DNA from: Octadecabacter dasysiphoniae
GTDB lineage: Bacteria > Pseudomonadota > Alphaproteobacteria > Rhodobacterales > Rhodobacteraceae
Direction of reading: 5' to 3'
Assembly: GCF_021532615.1 (NCBI RefSeq)
Contig: NZ_JAKGAQ010000002.1
Location: 596,501-660,500 of the forward strand
DNA length: 64,000 bases
Below the pieces are notes generated by a model, which saw only the letters and a program-made list of their open reading frames with translations, was not told where the DNA came from and did not search any database. The position numbers and the translations under genes are program-made. Below are positions 7,960-17,270 of this stretch, piece after piece. Every line of letters begins with the position of its first letter. Within the stretch, counting starts at the first letter, position 1.

Positions 7960-8838
7960 ATGAATATGTTCCGCAAACTCACCCTTACCGCAGCAGTCGC
8001 CCTTGGCATGACCACGGGCGCGGCATACGCAGCCGGTTCCGAAACCCACGTCGAGGATTTTGATTTCTCGTTCGAAGGTCCATTCGGGTCTTTTGACACC
8101 AACCAGCTTCAGCGTGGCCTTCAGGTTTACACTGAAATCTGTTCGGCCTGTCACGGTCTGAAATTCGTCGCATTCCGTAACCTGTCTGACGAAGGCGGCC
8201 CAATGCTGCCGGACGACCAGATGCGCGCATACGCTGAATTCTACGACGTGTTCGATCAAGCCTTGTTTGACGGCGAAGGCGATTTCCGCCCCGCCACACC
8301 TGCTGACCAATTTCCGGAAAGCAGCCTGTCAAACGCACCTGACCTGTCCTTGATGGCCAAAGCACGCGCTGGTTTCCACGGCCCTTACGGCCTTGGCATC
8401 AACCAGTTCTTCAAAGGCATGGGCGGCCCTGAATACATCGCGTCCCTGCTGACCGGTTATGAAGAAGAACCACAATGCGCGCTCGACATGGAAATCCCGA
8501 TGGACGGCTACTACAACACGGCCTTCGCGGCTGGTGGTTACCCGGATGAGTGTAAATACGAAGACGGGTCGCACAAGTATCCAGGTTCGTGGATCGGCAT
8601 GGCACCACCTCTTTGGGGTGATGACGTTGAATTTGCCGATGGTCACTCAACCGAGCTTGAGCACGTCTCTGAGGACATCGCAGCCTTCCTGATGTGGACA
8701 GCTGAACCCAAGATGATGGCCCGCAAGCAGGCTGGCCTAACTGGCGTGATCTTCCTGACGATCCTGTCCGTATTGCTGTACCTCACAAACAAACGTCTGT
8801 GGGCACCGCACAAATCAGCGGCCAAGCGCAAAGACTAG
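7960..8838 (+). CDS. petC: cytochrome c1
   Basis: Membrane-anchored c-type cytochrome that accepts electrons from the Rieske protein. A Sec signal peptide is at residues 1-25 (ends AAYAAG), the heme motif CSACH at 61-65, and a C-terminal membrane anchor near 263-282 (GVIFLTILSVLLYLTNKRLW). The frame is open upstream to a GTG at 7921, but the ATG at 7960 has AAAGGA just before it and gives a proper signal peptide. It starts 10 bases after petB and ends the operon before a strong terminator. Confidence 0.96.
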   Translation: MNMFRKLTLTAAVALGMTTGAAYAAGSETHVEDFDFSFEGPFGSFDTNQLQRGLQVYTEICSACHGLKFVAFRNLSDEGGPMLPDDQMRAYAEFYDVFDQALFDGEGDFRPATPADQFPESSLSNAPDLSLMAKARAGFHGPYGLGINQFFKGMGGPEYIASLLTGYEEEPQCALDMEIPMDGYYNTAFAAGGYPDECKYEDGSHKYPGSWIGMAPPLWGDDVEFADGHSTELEHVSEDIAAFLMWTAEPKMMARKQAGLTGVIFLTILSVLLYLTNKRLWAPHKSAAKRKD

Positions 8839-8866
8839 GCGTATCAATCCAAGATCCAAGATGACG

Positions 8867-8894
8867 AAAGGCCCGCCATTACTGGCGGGCCTTT
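8867..8894. terminator. intrinsic terminator shared by petABC and thiBPQ
   Basis: AAAGGCCCGCC (8867-8877) and GGCGGGCCTTT (8884-8894) form a perfect 11-bp stem with a 6-base loop. T-rich sequence follows on the plus strand and an A-run gives U-rich RNA on the minus strand. It lies between the convergent ends of petC and thiQ, so it probably works in both directions. Confidence 0.92.
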
Positions 8895-8901
8895 TGCATT
8901 T

Positions 8902-9594
8902 CTAACCAAGGTAATCTTTGAAGGCCTCGGGCGGATCGCGCAAAAACTGTGATGTGACCGCGGGGGCAAACGCGATACCCGGCGCGACACCGATAACCGC
9001 ATCCGCCACGCGCGCCGCATCCGCCGGATCATGGGTCACCATTATGACAGTCCGCCCCGCGGCTTTTGCCAGCTCAACCGATAGATCCAGCATCTCGGCC
9101 TTAAGGCCCGGCCCTAGCGCACTGAACGGTTCATCCATGAGCATGATTTCACGATCTTGCAACAACGCCCGCGCAAGCGCCGCTCGGCTCTGTTGTCCGC
9201 CTGACAATGCCGCGGGCAAACGATCGCCCAACCCGCCAAGCCCAACACGATCAAGGATCGCATTCACGCGGTCGCGCTGGGGCACCGTCAGCCGCAGCCG
9301 CGACGACACCGCCAAGCCGACATTCTGCATCACCGTCAAATGCGGGAACAGATTGTTATCCTGAAACAACATCGACACAGGCCGGTTCTGAGGCGGCAAA
9401 AGCGTAATATCAGCATCCTTCCACAACACCCGACCGCTGTGCTGAGGGTGAAACCCTGCAATTCCGCCAAGCAACGTCGACTTGCCGGATCCGGACGGCC
9501 CAATCACCGCCGTTACCTTTCCGGCTTCAATCTTCAAATCGGCAGACAGCTCATAGGTGCCCTGCCCAAACATCGCCTGATCACACCACAGCAT
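8902..9594 (-). CDS. thiQ: thiamine ABC transporter ATP-binding protein
   Basis: ABC ATPase with Walker A GPSGSGKST (near residue 32), Q-loop LFQDNNLF, signature LSGGQQSR, Walker B IMLMDEP and H-loop VTHD. At 230 aa it is a compact single domain. It is the third gene of a TPP-riboswitch-controlled thiBPQ operon and overlaps the permease gene by 14 bases, so it should power thiamine/TPP/TMP import. Assignment as ThiQ rests on the operon context as much as on the sequence. Confidence 0.93.
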   Translation of the reverse strand: MLWCDQAMFGQGTYELSADLKIEAGKVTAVIGPSGSGKSTLLGGIAGFHPQHSGRVLWKDADITLLPPQNRPVSMLFQDNNLFPHLTVMQNVGLAVSSRLRLTVPQRDRVNAILDRVGLGGLGDRLPAALSGGQQSRAALARALLQDREIMLMDEPFSALGPGLKAEMLDLSVELAKAAGRTVIMVTHDPADAARVADAVIGVAPGIAFAPAVTSQFLRDPPEAFKDYLG

Positions 9595-11077
9595 TGGCGC
9601 GCCCTCCCTTATCGAAGGCCCAGAACAGGCCTAGCGAAAGCGCAACCAATAACAACGCCGCACCGTAGGCTGCCTGCATTTGATAGGCGCCCATCAATTG
9701 ATACATCACCAACGGCAACGTGCCCTCGCCCGGGCGTGAAAACAGCGTAATGACCCCAAGATCGCCCATCGCCAACGCGCCCGTCAGGCCCGCCGCGAAC
9801 CCCATCGGCCGGCGCAGGCGTGGCAGATACACGATCCGCCACAACGTCCATCCCGACAGGCCCAGCGATTGGCCAAGTTTGCCAAAATCATCCCGCGCGG
9901 ATTCGACCCCGGGCCGCAAAATGCGCAATACAAACGGCAAAGCCATCAACACATTCACCAACATCGTCACCGGCAGCGCGACATCAGACGGGCGCACAAA
10001 TGGCTGCACAATCAGGAACAATCCGGTGCCCAACACCAATCCCGACACCGAAATTCCCAGCAACGACGCAGCCTCACCCGCTTTCGTGGCCAGCGGCAAC
10101 GCAAGGGCCATCGTCAAAATAACGGCGCCCAGCGCAATGAACAGGGATCGCAGGGTGGCGGGCCAGATGCTTGGCGGTAAGTCCAACACTCCGGGCAATC
10201 CGGCGACCAGCACAGCCATAAGCGGGGCCAGCAGAAACGCTGCGGCCAACATGATCCAGACGCCATCCAAAATGCACGACCCGTCCCAGCGCTGTACGAC
10301 ACGGTCCAGCCCGACGCCGATCATGTCCCCCCGCGACAACAGCAGCGCAGCACCCCCTGCCGCCAATCCAAGGCACAGCTGAACCACAGCCAAAGACGCG
10401 GCCTTACTCAGGTCAAAGTCAAACTTGAACGCCTGATAAATCGCAAGCTCAACCGTCGTCGCCTTCGGCCCCCCGCCCAGCGTCAACGCCACAGCGAAAG
10501 ACCCCAGACAAATCACAAAAATCACAGCAAACGCACCCGGCATTATCCGCCGCAACATGGGCCATTCCAGCACCCAAAACACAGGCGCACCAAGGGACGC
10601 CGCCACGCGGAATCTTTCGGACGGAATGGCAAGCCACCCTTGCAAGATCAGACGCACCGCCAATGGTAAATTGAAGAACACGTGGGCCAAAATAACCCCG
10701 TGTGCCCCGTAAATATCGAGCTTGGGAACCCCCAAAGGCCCCAACACGATGTTCAAAAACCCGCGCCCGCCAAAGACAGCCAGCAAGCCCAAGATCGCGA
10801 CAATCACCGGCAAAATGAACGGCGCCCCCATAACGGAAATCAGCGCTGATCGCCCGAAAAACGAACGCCGCGCCAATGCCCGTGCCACAGGTACGGCCAA
10901 CACGACACTGATGATAGCCGACCAGAACGCCTGCCAAATCGTAAACGAAAGTGCGTCCAGATCAGCCGACGACAATGCGGAAAATCCGCCACCCCGCCAC
11001 AACACTGCCGTCACGGGGCCAATCACCAGCCCCGCGACGATCAATGCTGCAATTATTGGGACAGCGCGCTGCGCCAT
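9581..11077 (-). CDS. thiP: thiamine ABC transporter permease
   Basis: A fused permease with two binding-protein-dependent transport domains, about 12 hydrophobic segments in 498 aa. EAA-loop-like stretches are visible (SLGAPVFWVLEWPMLRRIMPGA near the first half's end; SLGLSGWTLWRIVYLPRLRRP near the second). This two-in-one arrangement is characteristic of ThiP and iron/thiamine-type permeases. The start overlaps the thiB 3' end by 25 bases and the end overlaps thiQ by 14, indicating tight coupling. Confidence 0.93.
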   Translation of the reverse strand: MAQRAVPIIAALIVAGLVIGPVTAVLWRGGGFSALSSADLDALSFTIWQAFWSAIISVVLAVPVARALARRSFFGRSALISVMGAPFILPVIVAILGLLAVFGGRGFLNIVLGPLGVPKLDIYGAHGVILAHVFFNLPLAVRLILQGWLAIPSERFRVAASLGAPVFWVLEWPMLRRIMPGAFAVIFVICLGSFAVALTLGGGPKATTVELAIYQAFKFDFDLSKAASLAVVQLCLGLAAGGAALLLSRGDMIGVGLDRVVQRWDGSCILDGVWIMLAAAFLLAPLMAVLVAGLPGVLDLPPSIWPATLRSLFIALGAVILTMALALPLATKAGEAASLLGISVSGLVLGTGLFLIVQPFVRPSDVALPVTMLVNVLMALPFVLRILRPGVESARDDFGKLGQSLGLSGWTLWRIVYLPRLRRPMGFAAGLTGALAMGDLGVITLFSRPGEGTLPLVMYQLMGAYQMQAAYGAALLLVALSLGLFWAFDKGGRANAVV

Positions 11078-12039
11078 GCCTCAATCGCTTGTTCACGAAG
11101 CGCTGCGGCCTCGTTTTCGTCATAGAACAACACCTTTTCCGGCATTGGCAGATCTTGGAACCCTGCGGGCCACTGCGCTTCTGGCAATGCTGCGGGGAAC
11201 GACCAATTGGTTGTTGGAATCATCGTCTGGAAGTCTTCCGTCAGAATGAACGCCATGAACTGATCTGCCAGATCCGGGTTATCTGTGGTCGTCAGCTTTG
11301 CCGCCAGTTCGACCATGAAATAGTGACCTTCTTCGAATATCGCAGCTGTCTTGGTCAGGTCTTCTTCCGCGATGATGTGATAGGCGGGCGACGTGGTGTA
11401 GGACAGCACGACATCGGCTTCACCGTCCGTAAACAGTCCGTAGGATTCAGACCATCCTTGCGTCACGGTGACAATCTTGGGGGCCAATCGCGTCCAAGCG
11501 GCCTCTGCCTCGTCCCCATAAACCGCATTGACCCACAACACCAACGCAAGGCCGGAGATCGACGAACGCGGGTCTTGGATGACAACGCGTACATCGTCGG
11601 GTGCATCCAGCAACGCCTCAAACGATGTAAATCCGTCGGATTTCGTGTTGTCGTAGATAAACGCCGTGTGCCCGTAGTTGAACGGCAAGAACGTGTCGTC
11701 GTCCCAGTCAATCGGCAACGTCAGGGGTGACAAATCCAGTCCGTGCGGCGCAAACATCCCGCTGTCTCGCGCGCGTTTGGTGACATCGGTGTTAAACCCG
11801 ATAGCCACGTCGGCCTCGGTGCGGGCACCTTCCAGCAACAGACGCGGCAACAGATCACCCGTCTGATACTGCAAATCACAGCCGCAACGTTCCTCGAACG
11901 CCGCCTCAATGCTTGGGCCGGGGCCCCATTCGGATCCAAAATAATCGGGGGCATAAACTGTCAACACAGGCTGATGGCCATCTGCAATCGCAGCGGTGCC
12001 AAACAAAAGTCCTGCGACAGTGAGTAGGGTCTTCTTCAT
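11053..12039 (-). CDS. thiB: thiamine ABC transporter substrate-binding protein
   Basis: Periplasmic binding protein with a signal peptide ([21 protein letters not shown]). The mature part begins [19 protein letters not shown], as in ThiB/TbpA, and includes [23 protein letters not shown]. Captures thiamine, TMP or TPP for ThiPQ. The length of 328 aa is normal. A purine-rich ribosome site (GAGAGGAAGAGAGA) precedes the ATG, and a TPP riboswitch lies upstream in the leader. Confidence 0.95.
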   Translation of the reverse strand: MKKTLLTVAGLLFGTAAIADGHQPVLTVYAPDYFGSEWGPGPSIEAAFEERCGCDLQYQTGDLLPRLLLEGARTEADVAIGFNTDVTKRARDSGMFAPHGLDLSPLTLPIDWDDDTFLPFNYGHTAFIYDNTKSDGFTSFEALLDAPDDVRVVIQDPRSSISGLALVLWVNAVYGDEAEAAWTRLAPKIVTVTQGWSESYGLFTDGEADVVLSYTTSPAYHIIAEEDLTKTAAIFEEGHYFMVELAAKLTTTDNPDLADQFMAFILTEDFQTMIPTTNWSFPAALPEAQWPAGFQDLPMPEKVLFYDENEAAALREQAIEAWRSALSQ

Positions 12040-12099
12040 TCTCTCTTCCTCTCATTGCGCCGAACGGAGAAAGGGGGGCTTTGATGATTTGGCCCGTTA

Positions 12100-12182
12100 C
12101 CTTCCCTCCGCCGGTCTTAACCGGTTCAGGTTCTACGGGTCCGTCTTTCGACATCTCAGCCACAATGGCCCCCCGAGGTGTG
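12100..12182 (-). promoter_or_regulatory. TPP riboswitch (thi box) controlling thiBPQ
   Basis: On the minus strand the leader contains the conserved TPP-aptamer parts in order: CTCGGGGGGCC, GGCTGAGATG, GACCCGTAGAACCTGAACCGG and CCGGCGGAGGGA. These are the pyrimidine-sensor and pyrophosphate-sensor arms. Between aptamer and thiB start a GGGCC/AGCCC hairpin may be the expression platform; no clear U-run follows, so control could be translational. Binding of TPP should reduce thiBPQ expression. Confidence 0.95.
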
Positions 12183-12257
12183 ACAAGACGTAAGGCGATG
12201 TCGCACACTTGGCAAGGGGCAGTCACAGCGATAGACCGTGACAAAAGGAGCCTACCC

Positions 12258-13361
12258 ATGTCGATCAACTCATACGGCCATCTTTTCCGCGTCACCACAT
12301 GGGGCGAAAGCCATGGGCCTGCCTTGGGCGCGACGGTTGATGGCTGCCCCCCCGGCGTGCCATTGACTGCGCCGATGATCCAACACTGGCTCGACAAACG
12401 CCGCCCTGGTCAGAACAAAATGACCACCCAACGCAACGAACCTGACGCTGTGGAAATACTGTCTGGTGTCTATGACGACGTTACAACGGGCACCCCGATC
12501 CAGCTGATGATCGAAAACACCGATCAGCGGTCCAAGGACTATGGCGATATCCTCAATACGTTCCGTCCCGGCCATGCGGACATCACGTATCATCAAAAAT
12601 ATGGCGTACGTGATCCACGCGGGGGCGGACGCAGTTCAGCGCGCGAAACCGCATCCCGCGTTGCGGCAGGTGGTGTCGCACGCGAAGCAATCAAAGCGCT
12701 CGCGCCGAATGTGCAAATCACCGGATACATGGTTCAAATGGGCGAAAAACACATCGACCGCGCGCGGTTCGATTGGGACGCGATTGAGGGCAACGATTTC
12801 TGGTGCCCCGATGCAGGTGTGGTGGAAGAATGGACCGATTACATCAACTGGCTGCGCAAAGACGATCACAACTCGGTCGGCGCGATGATCGAAGTCGTGG
12901 CCCGCAATGTCCCCGCGGGCATCGGCGCACCGGTTTACGGTAAGTTAGACACTGATTTATCCGCGGCCATGATGTCGATCAACGCCGTCAAAGGTGTGGA
13001 AATCGGCGAAGGCATGGCCGCCGCCGCCCTCACAGGGCGCGCCAACGCAGACGAGATTTTCATGGGGCCGAACGGGCCAGAATATTCTTCCAACCATGCA
13101 GGTGGCATCCTTGGGGGTATCTCAACGGGCCAAGACATCGTTGTGCGGTTCGCGGTTAAACCGACGTCCTCGATCCTGTCGCCCCGCGCCTCCATCCGCA
13201 TGGACGGCTCCCCGACCGAGGTTGTCACCAAAGGCCGCCATGACCCCTGCGTCGGCATCCGTGCAGTGCCCGTCGGCGAAGCAATGATGGCCTCCGTGAT
13301 CCTCGATCACATCCTACTGGATCGCGGTCAAACGGGCGGCGTACGCGGCAAAATCGGCTAG
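12258..13361 (+). CDS. aroC: chorismate synthase
   Basis: Makes chorismate from 5-enolpyruvylshikimate-3-phosphate using reduced FMN; last step of the shikimate pathway. Signature blocks: [18 protein letters not shown] at the N-terminus, [36 protein letters not shown], and the C-terminal [17 protein letters not shown]. The frame is open from 12081, but ATG 12258 has AAAGGAG at 12244-12250 and gives the normal N-terminus and 367 aa. The 3' end overlaps the convergent EamA gene by 4 bases. Confidence 0.97.
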   Translation: MSINSYGHLFRVTTWGESHGPALGATVDGCPPGVPLTAPMIQHWLDKRRPGQNKMTTQRNEPDAVEILSGVYDDVTTGTPIQLMIENTDQRSKDYGDILNTFRPGHADITYHQKYGVRDPRGGGRSSARETASRVAAGGVAREAIKALAPNVQITGYMVQMGEKHIDRARFDWDAIEGNDFWCPDAGVVEEWTDYINWLRKDDHNSVGAMIEVVARNVPAGIGAPVYGKLDTDLSAAMMSINAVKGVEIGEGMAAAALTGRANADEIFMGPNGPEYSSNHAGGILGGISTGQDIVVRFAVKPTSSILSPRASIRMDGSPTEVVTKGRHDPCVGIRAVPVGEAMMASVILDHILLDRGQTGGVRGKIG

Positions 13362-14230
13362 CGCTGCTTGCTGAGTTGTACTGCCAAAATCCCGCCTGTG
13401 ATGATCAACACGCCGATGATGTCCATTGATCCCAATTTTTCGCCCAGCAACATGGCAGCAATGGATACGCCAAAGAACGGCGTGAGGAAATGGAACACTG
13501 CCGCAGGCGTCGCGCCAATGCGGTCGACCAGGTAGAACCAGATCAACGTGGCCCCAAGGCCCGGAACGATCACGGTATAGGTAAACGCAACGATCAGCTG
13601 CCAAGACCACGTAACGTCGAACGTTTCGAACGCCAGTGCGGGAATCCACAGCATCGCGCTGCCGACCAGCATTTGCAGACCAACAATCATCAGGAAATTT
13701 CCGCCCGATGATGCACCGCGCACCGACAACGTCGCAACCGTGAGAGAGATGACAGCGACCACGCACAGCCCAAGCCCGAACAGATCAACCGTGCCCTGCA
13801 ACCGCGCACCCATGATCAACGCGACGCCAATCATCCCCGCAACCAGCCCCGCAATGCCAAGCGGGCGGATTTTTTCGCCAAACACCAACCAGCTTGCCAC
13901 GCCGACAAGCAGCGGCATGGTTGATGCAACGATGGCTGCCAGCGATGCTTCGATGGTCTGCATGGCGATAAAATTCAGCCCGAGGTAAAGCGCGTTTTGG
14001 GAAATGCCAAACACCAGAACGGCGACCCATTGGCGACGGGTCAAATGCCAGCTTTGCCCCATCATCCGCGCCAGGAATACGCCAAACACACCCGACAGCA
14101 GAAACCGGAACGCCAACGCATAAAGCGGCGGTGCATATTGCACGATCACGCGCGCGGATGTGAACGCAGACGCCCACATCAAACCGAACGCTAGCCCCAT
14201 CAATATTGCTTTGCCGTCAATCTTGCCCAT
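13358..14230 (-). CDS. DMT-superfamily transporter with two EamA domains
   Basis: Ten hydrophobic segments arranged as two EamA repeats ([20 protein letters not shown] at the start; [10 protein letters not shown] at the middle; [15 protein letters not shown] and [14 protein letters not shown] as the matching GEK ends of each repeat). The 290-aa length is normal. Likely an inner-membrane exporter of a small metabolite; substrate not predictable. It is transcribed toward aroC and lies behind the HU terminator. Confidence 0.9.
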   Translation of the reverse strand: MGKIDGKAILMGLAFGLMWASAFTSARVIVQYAPPLYALAFRFLLSGVFGVFLARMMGQSWHLTRRQWVAVLVFGISQNALYLGLNFIAMQTIEASLAAIVASTMPLLVGVASWLVFGEKIRPLGIAGLVAGMIGVALIMGARLQGTVDLFGLGLCVVAVISLTVATLSVRGASSGGNFLMIVGLQMLVGSAMLWIPALAFETFDVTWSWQLIVAFTYTVIVPGLGATLIWFYLVDRIGATPAAVFHFLTPFFGVSIAAMLLGEKLGSMDIIGVLIITGGILAVQLSKQR

Positions 14231-14244
14231 GGTCCCTCACAACG

Positions 14245-14271
14245 AAAAAGGGCCGCCTCGAAAGGCGACCC
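14245..14271 (-). terminator. intrinsic terminator after the HU gene
   Basis: Minus strand: GGGTCGCC, loop TTTCGA, GGCGGCCC (8-bp stem with one G-U pair) followed directly by TTTTT. It lies 26 bases after the HU stop and insulates the EamA gene. Confidence 0.85.
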
Positions 14272-14296
14272 CCTATTCAAACAAGCGGATCAGCGA

Positions 14297-14587
14297 TTAG
14301 CCGTTCACGCTGTCCTTGAGTGCCTTTGCGATTGTCATTTTGACAACCTTGTCAGCGTCTTTCTTGATCTGCTCACCAGTTGCTGGGTTGCGGACCATAC
14401 GCTCAGGACGTTCACGGCAATAAATTTTGCCAACACCTGGAAGTGTGACAGCACCGCCGCCAGATACTTCGCGAGTGATCAGACCGACCATCGCGTCGAG
14501 TGCTGCGGATGCGGATTTCTTGTCCGTGCCCATATCTTCGGCCAGAGCTGCAACAAGTTGCGTCTTGGTCATTGGTTTCGTCGCCAT
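14297..14587 (-). CDS. hup: DNA-binding protein HU
   Basis: Nucleoid-associated HU/IHF family protein of 96 aa. The N-terminal helices (MTKTQLVAALAEDMGTDKKSAS) are followed by the beta-arm region with the conserved RNPATGEQIKKDADKVVK, where RNPxTG intercalates into DNA. HU rather than IHF-alpha/beta is favoured by the generic arm and by KALKDSVNG at the end, but not proven. GAGGAG precedes the ATG. It follows amn on the same strand after about 140 bases that hold several inverted repeats. Confidence 0.93.
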   Translation of the reverse strand: MATKPMTKTQLVAALAEDMGTDKKSASAALDAMVGLITREVSGGGAVTLPGVGKIYCRERPERMVRNPATGEQIKKDADKVVKMTIAKALKDSVNG

Positions 14588-14727
14588 TGTAATTCTCCTC
14601 GTTCTGCCCGTTTTTTCAGGCTCTTTGCTCAGCTAGTAAACTGTATGTGGCTATGTTCCACAACGATTAGTGCAGTATTACAAGTGAAAAACTGCATATT
14701 GTGGGTAAATACCCCAAATATCGCTCG

Positions 14728-16206
14728 TTACAGGAAGGCAGTTTCCTCAAAAGACCGTAATTTACGGCTGTGAATCCGCTCAAGTGGCATCTTGCGCAGG
14801 TGCTCCATCGCCCGAATTCCAATCATCAAATGGCGCGAAACTTGCGTTTTGTAGAAATCCGACGCCATGCCGGGCAGCTTCAATTCGCCGTGCAGCGGCT
14901 TATCGGAGACGCACAGCAACGTCCCATACGGCACACGGAACCGGAAACCATTGGCGGCAATCGTCGCACTTTCCATGTCCAGACCAATCGCACGAGACTG
15001 CGACAAACGCTGCACTGGCCCCGATTGATCGCGCAGTTCCCAGTTCCGGTTGTCAATCGTCGCCACCGTCCCTGTCCGCATGATCCGCTTCAACTCAAAC
15101 CCCTCAAGCTCGGTCACCGACGCAACCGCCTGTTCGAGCGCGATCTGAATTTCCGCCAACGCAGGAATCGGCATCCACACGGGCAGGTCATCATCCAGCA
15201 CGTGATCTTCGCGCAGATAGCCATGCGCCAAAACAAAATCACCAAGCCGCTGGGAATTCCGCAAACCTGCGCAATGCCCCACCATCAACCACGCATGTGG
15301 GCGCAGAACAGCAATGTGATCCGTCGCCGTTTTCGCGTTGCTTGGACCAACACCAATGTTCACCAACGTAATCCCGCCCTGCCCTTCGCGGCACAGATGA
15401 TAGGTCGGCATTTGCGGCATCTTTGGCGGCGTTTCCAAAGGCGCATCCGCATCCGTAATCACCTGATTTCCCGTGCTCACAAAATGCGTATATCCGCTGT
15501 CAGGATCAGCCAGCATTTTGCGCGCGTAGGCCTCAAACTCCTCAACATAAAATTGGTAGTTCGTGAACAGCACATGATTTTGAAAATGTTCTGCCTTGGT
15601 GGCGGTGTAGTGCTGCAATCGGGCCAACGAATAATCGATACGCTGGGCGGTAAACGGCGCCAGCGGGCTCGACCCGTCTTCATGATGAAAATCGACCCCA
15701 TTCACGATGTCATCATTTGTTGTCGCCAAATCCGGCACATCAAACACATCGCGCAGCGTGAACTGCAATGCACCTTCTTGGGGCACTTCAACCTCGCCGG
15801 ACACCGCAAAATGCACAGGCATCGGTGTGCTCGACACGCCAATCACAATCGGTTCGGCGTGGTTTTCAATCAACAATCCGATCTGCTGCTGCAAATATCC
15901 TTCGAACAAATCCGGCCGCGTTACCGTGGTTGAATACGTCCCCGGTCCAGCCACGTGGCCAAAACTCAGGCGCGAATCTGTTTGCGCATAGGTCGACGTC
16001 GTGATGCGAATTTCTGGATAAAACGCGCGAAACCGCGTGTCCGGGCGCGCACCTGTCACATTTTCCGCAAACGTCTTGGTCAGAAAATTGACCGCAATAT
16101 CGTACAATTCCCGAAGCCGCGCGACAGCGGCCTGTGCATCTTTGAACTGCTCTGCGACCGGCACCTCCGGTGAGATAACGGGCAAATGTGCATCTGATTT
16201 CATCAT
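14728..16206 (-). CDS. amn: AMP nucleosidase
   Basis: Hydrolyses AMP to adenine and ribose 5-phosphate and helps set the adenylate pool. The 492-aa length, the N-terminal Amn-specific domain (FRAFYPEIRITTSTYAQTDS) and the phosphorylase-like C-terminal domain (TLVNIGVGPSNAKTATDHIA; IGLDMESATIAANGFRFRVP; LLCVSDKPLHGELKLPGMA) match Amn. GGAGG precedes the ATGATG start; the first ATG is used here. The leader upstream contains a strong hairpin with a U-run, which may attenuate expression. Confidence 0.94.
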   Translation of the reverse strand: MMKSDAHLPVISPEVPVAEQFKDAQAAVARLRELYDIAVNFLTKTFAENVTGARPDTRFRAFYPEIRITTSTYAQTDSRLSFGHVAGPGTYSTTVTRPDLFEGYLQQQIGLLIENHAEPIVIGVSSTPMPVHFAVSGEVEVPQEGALQFTLRDVFDVPDLATTNDDIVNGVDFHHEDGSSPLAPFTAQRIDYSLARLQHYTATKAEHFQNHVLFTNYQFYVEEFEAYARKMLADPDSGYTHFVSTGNQVITDADAPLETPPKMPQMPTYHLCREGQGGITLVNIGVGPSNAKTATDHIAVLRPHAWLMVGHCAGLRNSQRLGDFVLAHGYLREDHVLDDDLPVWMPIPALAEIQIALEQAVASVTELEGFELKRIMRTGTVATIDNRNWELRDQSGPVQRLSQSRAIGLDMESATIAANGFRFRVPYGTLLCVSDKPLHGELKLPGMASDFYKTQVSRHLMIGIRAMEHLRKMPLERIHSRKLRSFEETAFL

Positions 16207-16248
16207 GGCTTAAGCCTCCAATTATTATTGTTCTTATGCGAGACACAG

Positions 16249-16274
16249 AAAACGCCGCAGAAGGCACTGCGGCG
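16249..16274 (-). terminator. hairpin plus U-run in the leader of amn
   Basis: Minus strand CGCCGCAG, loop TGCCTT, CTGCGGCG (perfect 8 bp) followed by TTTTCTGTG. It lies 43 bases or more before the amn start, so minus-strand transcripts toward amn must pass it. It could be an attenuator or end a short RNA. Structure is seen; role is inferred. Confidence 0.5.
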
Positions 16275-16411
16275 CGGTTCAAAAATGTGTCTATGTGTGT
16301 TCATGCACTATAATTCACCACTCCGCCGCGCGCCGCAAGCCCCCGCAATGTCGCTTTTTCACTAGTCAGCCGTGCATCTGTCGTGTTGGCTACACGCAAG
16401 GGAGACCCGTC

Positions 16412-17167
16412 ATGTCCGTCACGAACCTCAAACCGAATCTGTCCCATTGGCAAGACCGCGTGGACCTCGCAGCTGCGTTCCGCTGGACGGCACGCCTGAA
16501 CATGCACGAAGGCGTGGCAAATCACTTCAGCTTTGCGATCAATGATGATGGCACCCAGTTTCTGATGAACCCCAACCAGATGCATTTCAGCCGCGTCAAA
16601 GCATCTGATCTGATCGTGGTTGATGCCAACGACCCGGACACCCTCGAAGGGCCGAACGCGCCAGATCCCACCGCATGGGGCCTGCACAGCGGCATCCACC
16701 GCCATTGCCCGCACGCCCGCTGCGCCATGCACGTCCATTCGATCCACGCCACAGTTCTTGCGACGCTCAAGGACAGCCGGCTTCTGCCCATCGACCAGAA
16801 CTGCGCAACATTCTTTAATCGCTACGTGATTGATGACCACTACGGCGGCCTCGCGTTCGAAGAAGAAGGCGAACGCTGCGCGGGCCTGCTTACGGACCCA
16901 AAACAAAAAGTCATGATCATGGGCAATCACGGCATCATGATCATCGGCGCCACCGTCGCGGAAACGTTCAACCGTCTGTATTATTTCGAACGCGCCGCAG
17001 AAACCTACATCCGCGCGCTTCAAACGGGCCAACCCTTGCGTGTGTTGTCCGACGAAATCGCCGAAAAAACCGCGGCCGAACTTGAAGACTACCCCGAACA
17101 GGACGAACGTCACCTGTCAGAACTCAAGGCAATCCTCGACGAAGAAGGCAGCACCTATGCGTCCTAG
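16412..17167 (+). CDS. class II aldolase/adducin family protein
   Basis: A 251-aa class II aldolase fold. Zn-ligand histidines are in CAMHVHSIHAT (His107, His109) and in the GNHGIMIIG block; the substrate-phosphate/serine region is GVANHFSFAIN near 34-44. Family members split or epimerise hydroxy- or keto-acids; this subfamily, next to acyl-CoA genes, is often unassigned. The frame is open from 16295, but ATG 16412 (with GGGAGA before it) gives the normal start. It is the first gene of an operon with an acyl-CoA dehydrogenase, a CoA ligase and a CaiD-like hydratase. Confidence 0.85.
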   Translation: MSVTNLKPNLSHWQDRVDLAAAFRWTARLNMHEGVANHFSFAINDDGTQFLMNPNQMHFSRVKASDLIVVDANDPDTLEGPNAPDPTAWGLHSGIHRHCPHARCAMHVHSIHATVLATLKDSRLLPIDQNCATFFNRYVIDDHYGGLAFEEEGERCAGLLTDPKQKVMIMGNHGIMIIGATVAETFNRLYYFERAAETYIRALQTGQPLRVLSDEIAEKTAAELEDYPEQDERHLSELKAILDEEGSTYAS

Positions 17168-17270
17168 ATCGTTCTTTGAAAACCTGCGCGCGTGGACCAG
17201 CACACGCCGTTTAGGACGGGAAAACAGGCTCTAACCCTGCATAATTCCCTCATTCAAGGCATCGATTCCC

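Noticed and set aside
16280-16411. 6S RNA or another known small RNA gene upstream of amn
   Set aside because: The long irregular duplex expected for 6S RNA was not seen; only a single terminator-like hairpin could be supported.
17157-17234. A 25-codon frame starting inside the aldolase stop region and ending at 17234
   Set aside because: It has no ribosome site of its own, the composition is arginine-rich as in chance frames, and it ends before the acyl-CoA dehydrogenase without coupling; no reason to call it a gene.
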